DNA of 64,000 bases from a bacterium HR33 (lineage in GTDB: Bacteria; Gemmatimonadota; Gemmatimonadetes; Gemmatimonadales; GWC2-71-9). Position 1 is the first letter of the stretch. Each line of letters begins with the position of its first letter. Below are positions 28,472-37,275 of the stretch, one piece after another. The stretch spans positions 744,001 to 808,000 of the forward strand of contig BEIJ01000002.1 in NCBI GenBank assembly GCA_002923375.1, in the 5' to 3' direction. The notes below the pieces were generated by a model. That model did not search any database and was not told the origin of the DNA. It saw only the letters and a list, made by a program, of their open reading frames with translations. The position numbers and the translations under genes are program-made.

Positions 28472-29833
28472 ATGAAGGACAAGGTTCTGATAGCCTGTGG
28501 TCAGGGATTTTGGGGTGACTGGCTGGAGGCTCCGGTTCGCCAGGTGGAGGGCGGACCGATCGATTACTTGGTGATGGACTATCTGGCCGAAGTCACCATG
28601 TCGATTTTGCAAAAGCAGCGGAGCCGCGATCCCAACTTGGGCTATGCGCGCGATTTTGTCCCGCTCATGGAGCGGCTCCTGCCGTCCATAGCGGGGCGCG
28701 GAATTCGGGTGGTGACGAATGCGGGCGGGGTGAATCCGCGGTCGTGCGCGGAGGGCGTGCTCGCTGCGGCGCGGAAGCTCGGGATTTCGATCAAGGTGGG
28801 CGTGGTGACCGGAGACGATTTGCTGGATCGTTTGGACGATCTTTTAGCGGCGGGGCACGAGATGAGGAACCTGGACACCGGAGAGCCGTTGAGTTCCATT
28901 CGCCCCCTGGTTACCAGCGCCAATGCGTACCTCGGAGCCGCTCCGGTGGTGGAAGCCTTGCGCCGGGGGGCGGACGTAGTGGTGACGGGAAGGGTGACGG
29001 ATACGGGGCTTACCCTGGCTCCGATGATTTACGAGTTCGACTGGCGCGCCGACGACTGGGATCGCCTCGCGGCGGGGACGGTAGCGGGACATATTATCGA
29101 ATGCGGGGCTCAGTGCTCGGGAGGAAACTGCCTGTTGGACTGGGAACGGATCCCCGGACTCGAAGATCCGGGATATCCTATCATAGAAGCCTTTCCGGAC
29201 GGCTCTTTCGTAGTTACCAAACATCCGGGAACCGGGGGGAAGGTGTCCGTGGCTACGGTTACGGAGCAGTTGGTTTACGAGATGGGTGATCCGCGGTCCT
29301 ATATAACGCCGGACTGCGTAGCCGATTTCACGACGATACGCTTGAAGCAGGAAGGCAGGGATCGTGTAAGGATAAGCGGCGTGCGGGGTCGCGCGGCCAC
29401 GGACACGCTGAAGGTCTCGATCTCCTACTTCTACGGTTACAAGGCCGTGGGGACTCTGGTGTACGCCTGGCCGGAGGCGTACGCCAAGGCCCGGCGAGCG
29501 GACCGGATATTGAGGGCGCGGCTCGAGCGGTTGGGGCTTAAGTTCGAGGAGATTTTGACCGAGTACGTGGGGGTGAATGCTACGCACGGCCGGCTGGCGG
29601 GAAAGCCCAGCCCTGACTTGGCGGAAGTACAGTGGAGGATTGCGGTGAGGGCGAAAGAACGGGAGCCAGTGGAGCGTTTTACTCGGGAGATTGCTCCCTT
29701 GGTGCTCAATGGGCCGCCCAGTGTGACCGGTTTTGCCGGCGGGAGACCCAAGGTGGAGGAGATTGTGGCATATTGGCCGGCTCTGATTTCCAAAGGCGAG
29801 GTGATTCCCCAAGTGGAGGTGCTGGAGGCGTGA
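28472..29833 (+). CDS. AtuA-type (DUF1446) acyclic terpene utilisation family protein
   Basis: 453 residues from ATG 28472 with GGGGAGAG upstream. DUF1446 signatures: [86 protein letters not shown]. AtuA is needed for citronellol/geraniol degradation in Pseudomonas but its reaction is unknown. The C-terminal domain found in longer AtuA proteins is encoded separately by the next gene. Neighbouring carboxyltransferase and hydratase genes suggest a CoA-ester pathway. Confidence 0.85.
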   Translation: MKDKVLIACGQGFWGDWLEAPVRQVEGGPIDYLVMDYLAEVTMSILQKQRSRDPNLGYARDFVPLMERLLPSIAGRGIRVVTNAGGVNPRSCAEGVLAAARKLGISIKVGVVTGDDLLDRLDDLLAAGHEMRNLDTGEPLSSIRPLVTSANAYLGAAPVVEALRRGADVVVTGRVTDTGLTLAPMIYEFDWRADDWDRLAAGTVAGHIIECGAQCSGGNCLLDWERIPGLEDPGYPIIEAFPDGSFVVTKHPGTGGKVSVATVTEQLVYEMGDPRSYITPDCVADFTTIRLKQEGRDRVRISGVRGRAATDTLKVSISYFYGYKAVGTLVYAWPEAYAKARRADRILRARLERLGLKFEEILTEYVGVNATHGRLAGKPSPDLAEVQWRIAVRAKEREPVERFTREIAPLVLNGPPSVTGFAGGRPKVEEIVAYWPALISKGEVIPQVEVLEA

Positions 29834-30192
29834 GTCGCGCCGTTAGATCCCGTGGATCCCGCAAGGTGCCGCTTTTGGCCCTGGCCCACGCGCGGAGCGG
29901 GGACAAGGGGGATACCGCGAACATAGGGCTGATAGCCAAACGACCGGAGTACTATCCGCTGCTGGTCCGGGAGGTGACCGCAGCGCGCGTAGCCCGTCAC
30001 TTTAGAGGATTGATCCGAGGGCCGGTGGAGCGCTTTGAACTTCCCAACCTTCACGCTCTCAATTTCCTGTTGCACGGAGCCCTCGGCGGCGGAGGTACCG
30101 TTTCCCTTAAGACAGACGCCCAGGGAAAAGTGCTTTCCACCGCGCTGCTACGGATGGAAATCTCTGTGCCCCGAGGTATAGATGTCCGCTGA
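29830..30192 (+). CDS. AtuA C-terminal-domain protein
   Basis: 120 residues from GTG 29830, overlapping the AtuA-type stop by 4 bases. It holds the AtuA C-terminal signature [20 protein letters not shown] near residue 20 and [21 protein letters not shown]. In other organisms this domain is fused to the DUF1446 protein; here the two are separate chains that probably form one complex. Function unknown. Confidence 0.82.
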   Translation: MSRAVRSRGSRKVPLLALAHARSGDKGDTANIGLIAKRPEYYPLLVREVTAARVARHFRGLIRGPVERFELPNLHALNFLLHGALGGGGTVSLKTDAQGKVLSTALLRMEISVPRGIDVR

Positions 30193-30943
30193 CCGGGTCG
30201 CCGCAAGAGCCGATGGAAGCGTACTGCATCTGACGCTCAACCGTCCCGAGAAGCGTAACGCAATCGACCGCGCAATGGTGGATCAGCTTCTCGAACTGCT
30301 GGACGAGGCCGATCTGAACGCCGCGGTCAAGGTTGTGGTCCTCAGGGGTGCCGGCAGCGACTTCTGCGCCGGAGCGGACCTCAGAGAACTACTCGGCTCG
30401 CTGGAGTCTTCAGAAGAAGAGCACCTTAAGGACGCGCTGAAACTGGGTCAGGTTTTTGTCAGGATACGCCAGATACCCAAACCTTTCGTGGCCGCGGTGC
30501 ACGGAAGAACGCTGGCGGGTGGATGCGGTCTGGCTCTGGCCTGCGATATCGTAGTCGCCCGATCTGATGCCACTCTGGGATATCCGGAGATCGCCAGGGG
30601 TTTTGTCCCGGCCATGGTTATGGCCCTTTTGCGCCGTTCGGTGGGAGAGAAGGCTGCTTTCGACTTAGCGGCCAGCGGCAGACTCATAAGCGCCGAGAGG
30701 GCGAGGGAGATGGGCTTGGTGTCGAGAGTCGTACCTCCGGAACAGTTCGAAACCGAAGTGTCGCGGCTTGTCGAATCTCTCGCTTCGAGCAGCGTAACGG
30801 CCCTGGCTCTGACCAAAAGACTGTTTTACGCGATCGACATGATGGACTTCAGCGATGCTGTCCGGCTGGGCGCCAAAGTGAACGCCCTGGCGCGCAGCAC
30901 TCCGGACTTTAGGGAGTCGGTAGAGCGATTTTTGAGGCGTTGA
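30182..30943 (+). CDS. Enoyl-CoA hydratase/isomerase family protein
   Basis: 253 residues, normal crotonase length. Oxyanion-hole segments AGSDFCAGADLREL and GGCGLALACDIVVA are present, with the catalytic-type Glu in LGYPEIARGFVPAM. The context (carboxyltransferase, AtuA pair) allows a methylglutaconyl-CoA-hydratase-like role in leucine or terpene breakdown, but general enoyl-CoA hydration is equally possible. It overlaps the previous gene by 11 bases. Confidence 0.88.
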   Translation: MSADRVAARADGSVLHLTLNRPEKRNAIDRAMVDQLLELLDEADLNAAVKVVVLRGAGSDFCAGADLRELLGSLESSEEEHLKDALKLGQVFVRIRQIPKPFVAAVHGRTLAGGCGLALACDIVVARSDATLGYPEIARGFVPAMVMALLRRSVGEKAAFDLAASGRLISAERAREMGLVSRVVPPEQFETEVSRLVESLASSSVTALALTKRLFYAIDMMDFSDAVRLGAKVNALARSTPDFRESVERFLRR

Positions 30944-30956
30944 GAAAGGAGCTGTT

Positions 30957-33035
30957 ATGAACCTGGGATCTCGGGCGATGGGCGCCGTCGCGGCGCTGTT
31001 TTGCGCCACCTGGACGGTACCGGCTGCGGTAGCGCAACAAGCGGACTCCTCCGGACCCCGACCGGCCCTGGAAGACCTGTTTACCGTGGTCTCCCTGGGG
31101 AGCTTGGAGCTTTCTCCCGACGGAGAGCGGCTGCTCTACACCGTGCGGAGCGCCGATCTGGAAAAGAATCAAACCGACACCGAAATATGGCTCCTGACTT
31201 TGCCTCAGCGCGGCGCGCCGCGCAACGTTCGCCTTACCAGGAATCCCAAAAACGACACCCAGCCGCGCTGGCACCCCAGCGGAGACCGGTTCGCGTTTCT
31301 GTCCGTCAGGGAAAGCGGGAGCAACCGCGAAGAACGGCCGGCGCTGTATCTCATGTCACCCACCGGCGGCGAGCCGGAGAAGCTTTACGAGCATCCCACC
31401 GGTATCCGGTCCTTCGACTGGTCTCCCGACGGCAAATGGATCGGATTTACCGCCAACGACGATGAAACCGAGGAACAAAAGAAGCGGAGGGAGCAGGGTA
31501 GGGACGTACGGCTGGAGGACGATCCCGGGAGATATACCCACCTCTGGTTGCTCGACGTGGAGGCGCGGAAGGCCCGCCGGATCACTTCCGGCACGGAATT
31601 CAATGTGCAGTCGTTTGCCTGGAGCCCGGACGGCAAGGTGATAGCGTTTTCCGCGACCCCTACGCCTAGGATCACCGATTCTTGGAAGAGCGATCTTTTT
31701 CTCATCGATCCTTTCGACAGCACCGCGACGCCGAGACGGCTGACGGACAATCCCGGCCCGGATGCCTCTCCGGTCTTCAGTCCGGACGGCGAGTTCATTT
31801 ATTACCAGGGTTACCAAAGCGACCGGTATCGGGTGGGCTACGACCGGGTATTTCGGATCCCCAAGGCTGGGGGAAAACCGGAAGATGTATCGCCCAACAT
31901 GGATGTGGATCCTAGTCCGTACGTTTTTACGCCCGACGGCAAAGCGGTTTTCTTCGAGGCCACCACGGGTACTACGAGGGGCATCTTCTACATGCCGCTG
32001 GATACCAGGAGGCCAGTGAGGCTCACCGGAGATCGGGGGGTTTGGAGTCAAGCGTCGTTTTCACGGGATCGCCGGCGCGTGGCCTTCGTGCATGAGTCTC
32101 CCGTGAAGCCCCAGGAGATTCACGCTGCGGTGCTGGACCAGCGGCCGGGTGAGGGTGTCCTGAAGAACGTGGGTCCCTTGACCCGGCACAACGCCCACGC
32201 CGAGAAATGGGCTGTGGGGCTTACCGACGTGATCCGGTGGAAGAGTGCGGACGGCAAGGAGATCGAAGGAATTCTGGTCTATCCCGCCGGCTGGACTCCG
32301 GCTCGGGGGCCGGCTCCGCTGGTGGTGAAAATTCACGGCGGGCCCGCGGGAGTTTACCTGCAGAATTTCCAAGCTTCGTCCACCGGCTCGGACGCCCAGC
32401 GATATGCGGCCGACGGGTATGCGGTTTTCCTGCCCAACCCCCGGGGTTCCACCGGTTACGGTGACGCCACCGTGCGTGCCGTGATCGACGACTGGGGAGG
32501 CATGGATTTCAAGGACATCATGATCGGTGTGGACACCCTGATTGCCCGGCGGGTGGTCCATCCCGACTCCCTGGGCGTCATGGGGTGGAGCTACGGCGGT
32601 TACATGACCGCGTGGACCATATCGCAAACCAATCGCTTCAAGGCCGCCGTTGTGGGGGCGGGAATCACCGAGACGATCTCCATGTGGGGCACTCACGATA
32701 TCCTCCACGTTTTCGAGGGATACTTCTCCGGTAGTCCGTGGGACGAGGGGCGCTGGGAGGAATATCAGGCTTCTTCGCCGCTGGCCCATATCCGCGGAGC
32801 GCGCACTCCGACGCTCATCATTCACGGAGTGAACGATCAGAGAGTACCCCCCAATCAGGCGCAGATCCTCTACCGCACGCTCAAGGCGTTGGGGGTACCC
32901 ACAGAGCTGGTCTGGCTGCCTCGAACCGGACACGGTCCCAACGAGCCGGGGCTTCAGTACGAGACGGCGCGGCGCCAGAAGGAGTGGATGGACCGCTGGA
33001 TCCGGAAGAAAGGGGCCAAACCCACCGCTAACTGA
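30957..33035 (+). CDS. S9 family peptidase (prolyl oligopeptidase / acylaminoacyl peptidase type)
   Basis: 692 residues with a signal peptide (AVAALFCATWTVPAAVAQQ), so probably periplasmic. An N-terminal beta-propeller of WD40-like TolB/PD40 repeats (FDWSPDGKWIGF, FAWSPDGKVIAF) caps an alpha/beta hydrolase: Ser in MGWSYGGYMTAW near 543, Asp in HGVNDQRVPP near 625, His in RTGHGPNEP near 658. It hydrolyses short peptides. AGAAAGGAG lies before the ATG. It is 13 bases from the hydratase gene. Confidence 0.93.
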   Translation: MNLGSRAMGAVAALFCATWTVPAAVAQQADSSGPRPALEDLFTVVSLGSLELSPDGERLLYTVRSADLEKNQTDTEIWLLTLPQRGAPRNVRLTRNPKNDTQPRWHPSGDRFAFLSVRESGSNREERPALYLMSPTGGEPEKLYEHPTGIRSFDWSPDGKWIGFTANDDETEEQKKRREQGRDVRLEDDPGRYTHLWLLDVEARKARRITSGTEFNVQSFAWSPDGKVIAFSATPTPRITDSWKSDLFLIDPFDSTATPRRLTDNPGPDASPVFSPDGEFIYYQGYQSDRYRVGYDRVFRIPKAGGKPEDVSPNMDVDPSPYVFTPDGKAVFFEATTGTTRGIFYMPLDTRRPVRLTGDRGVWSQASFSRDRRRVAFVHESPVKPQEIHAAVLDQRPGEGVLKNVGPLTRHNAHAEKWAVGLTDVIRWKSADGKEIEGILVYPAGWTPARGPAPLVVKIHGGPAGVYLQNFQASSTGSDAQRYAADGYAVFLPNPRGSTGYGDATVRAVIDDWGGMDFKDIMIGVDTLIARRVVHPDSLGVMGWSYGGYMTAWTISQTNRFKAAVVGAGITETISMWGTHDILHVFEGYFSGSPWDEGRWEEYQASSPLAHIRGARTPTLIIHGVNDQRVPPNQAQILYRTLKALGVPTELVWLPRTGHGPNEPGLQYETARRQKEWMDRWIRKKGAKPTAN

Positions 33036-33049
33036 CGCGCGGAAAGAAG

Positions 33050-34474
33050 GTGCCCCGGAGGGCGGGTTTGGGGATTCTGCCGGTGCTCGGCGCCCTCGCT
33101 CTGGTAGCCGGAGCGTGCGGCGATTCTTCCGGCCCCGGAGACGGGAACGAACCGGAGTTTTCGGTATCGATCACGCAAGCTCCCGCCGCGCTGAGGCAGG
33201 GCGACGTAGCCGAGCTCAGGGCCGAGGTGCGGCGGAAGGATGGAACGGCGGCTCCGGAGATCGAGGTTACCTGGTCGCTCTCGCCTCCCGGCGCCGGGTT
33301 CGTGAACTCGAAAGGCCGGCTGGTTGGCTACGCGCCGGGCGCTGCCAAGCTGATAGCGCAGGTTCAGGGTGCGGCGGACACCGTCCCGCTTACCATCGAA
33401 GAACGGGTGGTCAACCCGCTGAGCGCCACCGTGGTTGGCCGCGGGGTAGTGTCGGATCGCTTTACCTCTGACCTTTGGGTGCACGGAGGTTACGCTTACA
33501 CCGGTACCTGGGGGCAGAGAAACGGCCTCTGGGGTGATCGCCTGTACGTGTGGGACGTAAGCACGCCCAGCTCGCCCGTGCTGGTGGATTCGGTGGTGGT
33601 CAATGCCCGGACGGTGAACGACATCAAGGTACGCGCCGACGGCAGGCTGGCCGTGCTGACTCATGAAGGATCGGCCGACGGGCTGAACGGGATTACGATC
33701 TTGGACTTGAGCGATCCGGCGCACCCTGCCGCGATCACCCGGTTTACCCGCACACTGGAGTCCGGGGTCCACAACGTTTGGATCGAAGGTGACTTCGTGT
33801 ACGCCGCGGTGGACGGCGAGGGCGATCTTTTCGGCCTCCGGGTGATCGACATATCCGATCCAGCCAATCCCAAGGTGGCATCGAGCTTCTACGGCGGCCT
33901 CAGTTTCGTCCATGACGTTTATGTCAGGGACGGTCTCGCCTTTGTTTCTCACTGGGATGCGGGGTTGATCATCCTGGACGTGGGTAACGGTATCGCCGGC
34001 GGCTCTCCTCAGCGTCCGGTGGAGGTGTCCCGCATTCTCATCGACGGCGGCCAGACGCACAACGCCTGGTACTGGCCCGCTTCCGGGTACGTCTTTGTGG
34101 GCGAAGAAGATTTCTCCACGCCCGGAATCATGCACGTGATCGATCTTCGCGATTTGACCAACCCTGTCGAGGTGGCCAGCTTCTTAGTGCCGGGCAATCA
34201 GCCGCCCCACAATTTCTGGATCGACGAGGAAAAAGGGATTGCCTACCTGGCGTGGTATGGCAACGGAATTCGGGCTCTGGACGTAGCTGGCGACCTTTTA
34301 GGGCAGCTCCACCGGCAGAACCGGGAGCTCGTGGGGGTGCGTTACGGCAGTTCCGCCACCATGACTTGGGCGCCTCAGCTGGTGGGCGATCTGTTGTTTT
34401 TGGCGGACATGAACACGGGCCTGTGGGTTTTGAAGATCGAGCGGGTCCTGGGGCTCCCCAGCCCCCGGTACTGA
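33050..34474 (+). CDS. LVIVD-repeat lipoprotein with Ig-like domain
   Basis: 474 residues from GTG 33050. A lipoprotein signal (GALALVAGACGDSS, Cys near 23), a bacterial Ig-like domain (about 40-125) and a beta-propeller of LVIVD repeats (GITILDLSDPAHPAAITRF, LRVIDISDPANPKVASSF, MHVIDLRDLTNPVEVASF). This is a surface or periplasmic lipoprotein of unknown ligand. It follows the S9 peptidase by 14 bases and converges on the regulator gene, with 5 bases between the stops. Confidence 0.85.
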   Translation: MPRRAGLGILPVLGALALVAGACGDSSGPGDGNEPEFSVSITQAPAALRQGDVAELRAEVRRKDGTAAPEIEVTWSLSPPGAGFVNSKGRLVGYAPGAAKLIAQVQGAADTVPLTIEERVVNPLSATVVGRGVVSDRFTSDLWVHGGYAYTGTWGQRNGLWGDRLYVWDVSTPSSPVLVDSVVVNARTVNDIKVRADGRLAVLTHEGSADGLNGITILDLSDPAHPAAITRFTRTLESGVHNVWIEGDFVYAAVDGEGDLFGLRVIDISDPANPKVASSFYGGLSFVHDVYVRDGLAFVSHWDAGLIILDVGNGIAGGSPQRPVEVSRILIDGGQTHNAWYWPASGYVFVGEEDFSTPGIMHVIDLRDLTNPVEVASFLVPGNQPPHNFWIDEEKGIAYLAWYGNGIRALDVAGDLLGQLHRQNRELVGVRYGSSATMTWAPQLVGDLLFLADMNTGLWVLKIERVLGLPSPRY

Positions 34475-34479
34475 GCGGG

Positions 34480-35640
34480 CTAGACCACAGCAATCCAGCC
34501 GCATGCCGCATGGAGTGTGCGGAGCACCGGGGATACCGGGGTGCCGTGTCGAAGGATGGATGCCGCTAAGGCACGAGCGAAGTCTTGCCCCGGACCTGGG
34601 GCGGTCAGCGGCTGCACTCTCCGGGCGAGCCGCTGCCGAAGGCGATATAGCCCCTGCCTTGTCAGGCCCAGGGTTTGGCACAACTCTCCTCTGGCCATTC
34701 CGGTGACGCATGGAGCCAGCTCTGCGAACAGAAGCAGGGACCAGTCGAGCAGTTCTTTTGGCTTCGGTAATCGATCTGCGTCCCATTTTCGCTCAATCTC
34801 TCGCGCACTCGTTCGGAGCCGAGCGGCCATCCGCCTGACGGTGGGCCGCTTCTTGTGCTCAGGAGGGTTGATCAACCAGCGTCCGACTTCCCACATATAG
34901 CTCGCTTTGACCGGAGTCAGTCGTGGCGCGCTAAGAAGTGCAATGCAGTGCATCACGATTGCCACCACGGCTTCCCGCAGTAGCATCCCAAGGTCCTTTT
35001 TCAGCTCAGTTTCTTCCTGCTTCCCGCTTTTTGGGATGTGAATTCTCACCAGAGAGTTGACTTCTGCCCGCTGCACCAGCTCGAAGAGCCACGGCCACTC
35101 AGGTATGTATAGCAGGAACGGACACAACGGTGCCAGCTGTCTTGCCGCGCGAAGGATTTTCACCGCGCGCTCGTCTCGCGGTTCCAGGTCGTACACCAGG
35201 CCGACATAGTGGTTCAGGTTGGCAAGGTCCCCGGGCAGGTGAATGTCGGCGACCGGCACTCTATCGGGTGCGGCCCTATGTACCATCGAACGTTCTTCGA
35301 AATTGGCGACACAACACGCCAAGGTAGCACGGACCTGGAGTGTGGACGGGTCTTCCGGGGCGGGCATGACGGCTAAGTGACCAGATGCGCCAGACGCGGT
35401 TGCAATTGAGACCCAAATGAAGTTATTCGCCCCCCCCCCAGTAGACGTCAAGGCCGACCATGAAACGACCGCTTTCAACTCGGTCTCAATGTCCCGTAGA
35501 AGCCATCGGACTCGCGTGGCCTGAGCGACTCGAGCGAGAGATGGACGAGGAGGCGTAGACGGTCCTGCAGGGCATCGTACAGGTGCCCGCGGTGACCGTT
35601 CTAGACGAGCCAAGCCAGGTCTCCAGCTTTGCCACTCCAC
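34480..35640 (-). CDS. Unrecognised regulator with AraC-like helix-turn-helix
   Basis: 386 residues from GTG 35640; the start is uncertain, and later starts before VRWLLRDIETEL are possible. The C-terminal third reads as DNA-binding: VRRMAARLRTSAREIERKWDADRLPKPKELLDW resembles an AraC-type first helix-turn-helix, and ELCQTLGLTRQGLYRLRQRLARR a second. The middle (LAPLCPFLLYIPEWPWLFELVQRAEVNSLVRIHIP) resembles the back half of a receiver-like fold without the phospho-acceptor pattern. The coding strand contains ten consecutive G (35439-35430) near residue 70. It stands alone, and its base use looks less GC-rich than its neighbours. Target genes are unknown. Confidence 0.6.
   Translation of the reverse strand: MEWQSWRPGLARLERSPRAPVRCPAGPSTPPRPSLARVAQATRVRWLLRDIETELKAVVSWSALTSTGGGANNFIWVSIATASGASGHLAVMPAPEDPSTLQVRATLACCVANFEERSMVHRAAPDRVPVADIHLPGDLANLNHYVGLVYDLEPRDERAVKILRAARQLAPLCPFLLYIPEWPWLFELVQRAEVNSLVRIHIPKSGKQEETELKKDLGMLLREAVVAIVMHCIALLSAPRLTPVKASYMWEVGRWLINPPEHKKRPTVRRMAARLRTSAREIERKWDADRLPKPKELLDWSLLLFAELAPCVTGMARGELCQTLGLTRQGLYRLRQRLARRVQPLTAPGPGQDFARALAASILRHGTPVSPVLRTLHAACGWIAVV
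35430..35439. repeat. Ten-base poly-C (poly-G on coding strand) homopolymer
   Basis: Ten consecutive C on the plus strand lie inside the regulator gene, encoding the Gly run of STGGGANN. A length change of one base would truncate or shift the protein. It could be a slippage-prone, phase-variable tract or an assembly artefact. Confidence 0.9.
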
Positions 35641-35963
35641 AGTAGCTGGTAGGGTTCACTGGGGGATGGCGGCAGAGCAGGGGAGCGGTGACAGGACGCG
35701 GAGCCTCGGGATTGCGGATGCGGGGAAGGCGCGTATGGAGCGCATTCTCGTGGAAGGCGCGGGCGCCTACTGGCACGCACTGCCGGCAAAGCTAGGGGTA
35801 AGCCAGTGCCTGCGCGCTACCGCGAGTGTGGCGGCCTTCGGCGACGCGCGTGGTCGCACTTCAGGTACATTCGGCGACGATTTGCCAACTGACCGTGGCT
35901 ACCTCGTGCATATGTTCGCATGGTCGCTTCTTCCTTGGTCAGGATCAACTTGGGGAGGTTCAA
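35641..35963. other. Intergenic stretch between regulator and peptide gene
   Basis: 323 bases between two divergent genes. An open frame crosses it (35666-36106, plus strand), but its translation is Ser/Arg/Gly-rich with no recognisable pattern and it overlaps the better-supported peptide gene. No tRNA fold, clear promoter pair or strong repeat was seen. TTGCCA at 35882 and TATGTT at 35911 are too far apart for a promoter. Confidence 0.5.
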
Positions 35964-36221
35964 ATGCAAAGGGTTTTGCGCAAACTCTACCTGGTACTAG
36001 CGCTCGCCGGAGCTGCGCTCGCTGCGGCAGCGACACTCAATCCCGACGGCGGGCACGTTGGAATCAACGATCTCTGTGCCGTGGAGTGCAAGATTTCGGA
36101 GTTTAGCACCTGTCCGGGCCAGCCGTGGAAGTGCAATCTGCCGCAGACAAGCCCACTGCTTGAGAGACCTCTTCCACTCCTCTGGGTAGAATTAGGATGC
36201 GTCGATCGCTGGGGTAGCTAA
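35964..36221 (+). CDS. Short exported Cys-rich peptide (hypothetical)
   Basis: 85 residues from ATG 35964, preceded by GGGGAGG (35952-35958). A basic N terminus (MQRVLRKLY) and hydrophobic core (LVLALAGAALAAAA) form a clear signal peptide. The mature part is short, with four Cys in the spacing C-x3-C-x7-C-x6-C (DLCAVEC ... STCPGQPWKC) and a fifth near the end. No family was recognised. It is divergent from the orphan regulator and isolated from other genes. A secreted signal, toxin or disulfide-bonded peptide are possibilities; it could also be a chance frame. Confidence 0.45.
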   Translation: MQRVLRKLYLVLALAGAALAAAATLNPDGGHVGINDLCAVECKISEFSTCPGQPWKCNLPQTSPLLERPLPLLWVELGCVDRWGS

Positions 36222-36269
36222 GGTCTGAACCCTGTCCTTAACGGGGAACGATCCTGGCCATGGCCTGCA

Positions 36270-37118
36270 TCAGTACCGCTTGGTCCAGAAGGCGATCACT
36301 CCACAGGCGGATCCTGTGCGGTTGAACATGATCGGAATCTTCGCTGCCCCGCTGTACGCCTCCACCGCTTCCAGCTGGCTGACGTCCAGCAAAGAGTTGA
36401 TATCGGCGTCCATCCCGTCGCCCACGTAGACCCCGTCCACGAAGAAAATCGGCGGGCAGCTGGACCTTAAGCCGCTCTTTCGCCGCGACTCCACGATCCA
36501 CTCTCGCGTGTCCACCCGGTCGGGAACGAAGCTGGCCACCTCGGGTGAGATCTTGGGGTCGTAGAGCGGGCCGCCGTAGTTGGGATTGGGCCGGACTACG
36601 AATCCCGTAAGCCGTCGCAACACATCGGTGGCAACCGAAGGAGCGTACTTATCGAACTCCTCCCGGGTCAGGAAGTCTCCAAAACGGGCCTTTCGCCTTT
36701 CATAAAACCCTACGTCCTCTAGGTACCTCACGGTTCTCTCACCCGCTACGACGGCAGGATCTAGAACCACGGGTGCCGGCACAAGCTTGAGGGTCCCCCG
36801 CGAGAGTTCCAGCCGTTCGCCGGGACCCACTTCGTGAATAAACTCCAGCGGCCGGTAGCCTAACCGCCGAACGGTAATCCTGTACTTTCCGGGCGGAAGC
36901 CGCGTCAACACTATCCTGCCAGTACTGTCGCTCGTAGCCGAGATCCCCAGCCCCGGGACCTCTACAATGGCGTTGGGCACCGGCTGGTCCAGCGTGTCCG
37001 TGACGATCGCGATGATTGTGGCTGTAGGCTTCCTGTCGGCGACCTGCGCCCAACCGGTCTCGGAGAACAGCCAGCAGCAGGCCGCCAGGAGAAAGGCCAG
37101 ACGCGTGAGATGGGGCAC
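36270..37118 (-). CDS. Carboxypeptidase-regulatory-like and TonB-plug domain protein lacking a barrel
   Basis: 282 residues from GTG 37118, which has GGGAGGTG just upstream; ATG 37145 is in frame but less likely. Signal peptide (RLAFLLAACCWLFSETGWAQ), then a CarboxypepD_reg-like Ig-type domain (about 30-110: TIIAIVTDTLDQPVPNAIVEV ... GKYRITVRRLGYRP). A plug-like domain follows (about 150-282): VLRRLTGFVV, CPPIFFVDGVYV, LEAVEAYSGAAKIPIMFNRTGSACGVIAFWTKR. Normal TonB receptors continue into a barrel of about 600 residues; none is present here and no barrel gene is adjacent. Confidence 0.75.
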   Translation of the reverse strand: MPHLTRLAFLLAACCWLFSETGWAQVADRKPTATIIAIVTDTLDQPVPNAIVEVPGLGISATSDSTGRIVLTRLPPGKYRITVRRLGYRPLEFIHEVGPGERLELSRGTLKLVPAPVVLDPAVVAGERTVRYLEDVGFYERRKARFGDFLTREEFDKYAPSVATDVLRRLTGFVVRPNPNYGGPLYDPKISPEVASFVPDRVDTREWIVESRRKSGLRSSCPPIFFVDGVYVGDGMDADINSLLDVSQLEAVEAYSGAAKIPIMFNRTGSACGVIAFWTKRY

Positions 37119-37148
37119 GGTGCACCTCCCGGCGGCATTCACCACATC

Positions 37149-37176
37149 CTAATACAGTCCACGCCCTTGCTGTCAA
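37149..37176 (-). promoter_or_regulatory. Promoter of the plug-domain gene
   Basis: On the minus strand: consensus TTGACA (37176-37171), a 16-base spacer and TATTAG (37154-37149). The predicted start near 37142 leaves a leader of about 24 bases holding GGGAGGTG before GTG 37118. Confidence 0.6.
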
Positions 37177-37275
37177 TAGGAGGTGTGATCAATTCGCGAC
37201 CTCTCAGCAAAGCCGGTGCGGCGCACGAGGTCGCTAGCTGGTTGACCCCTTGGCAACGGCGCGTTCGGCACTAAA

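Noticed and set aside
35666-36106. 146-residue open frame as a gene
   Set aside because: Low-complexity Ser/Arg/Gly composition, no ribosome site, no recognisable pattern, and it overlaps the better peptide frame.
37119-37275. Possible small RNA gene between the plug and recQ genes
   Set aside because: No tRNA-like cloverleaf or stable long hairpin was visible; the region is explained by the plug-gene promoter and the recQ leader.
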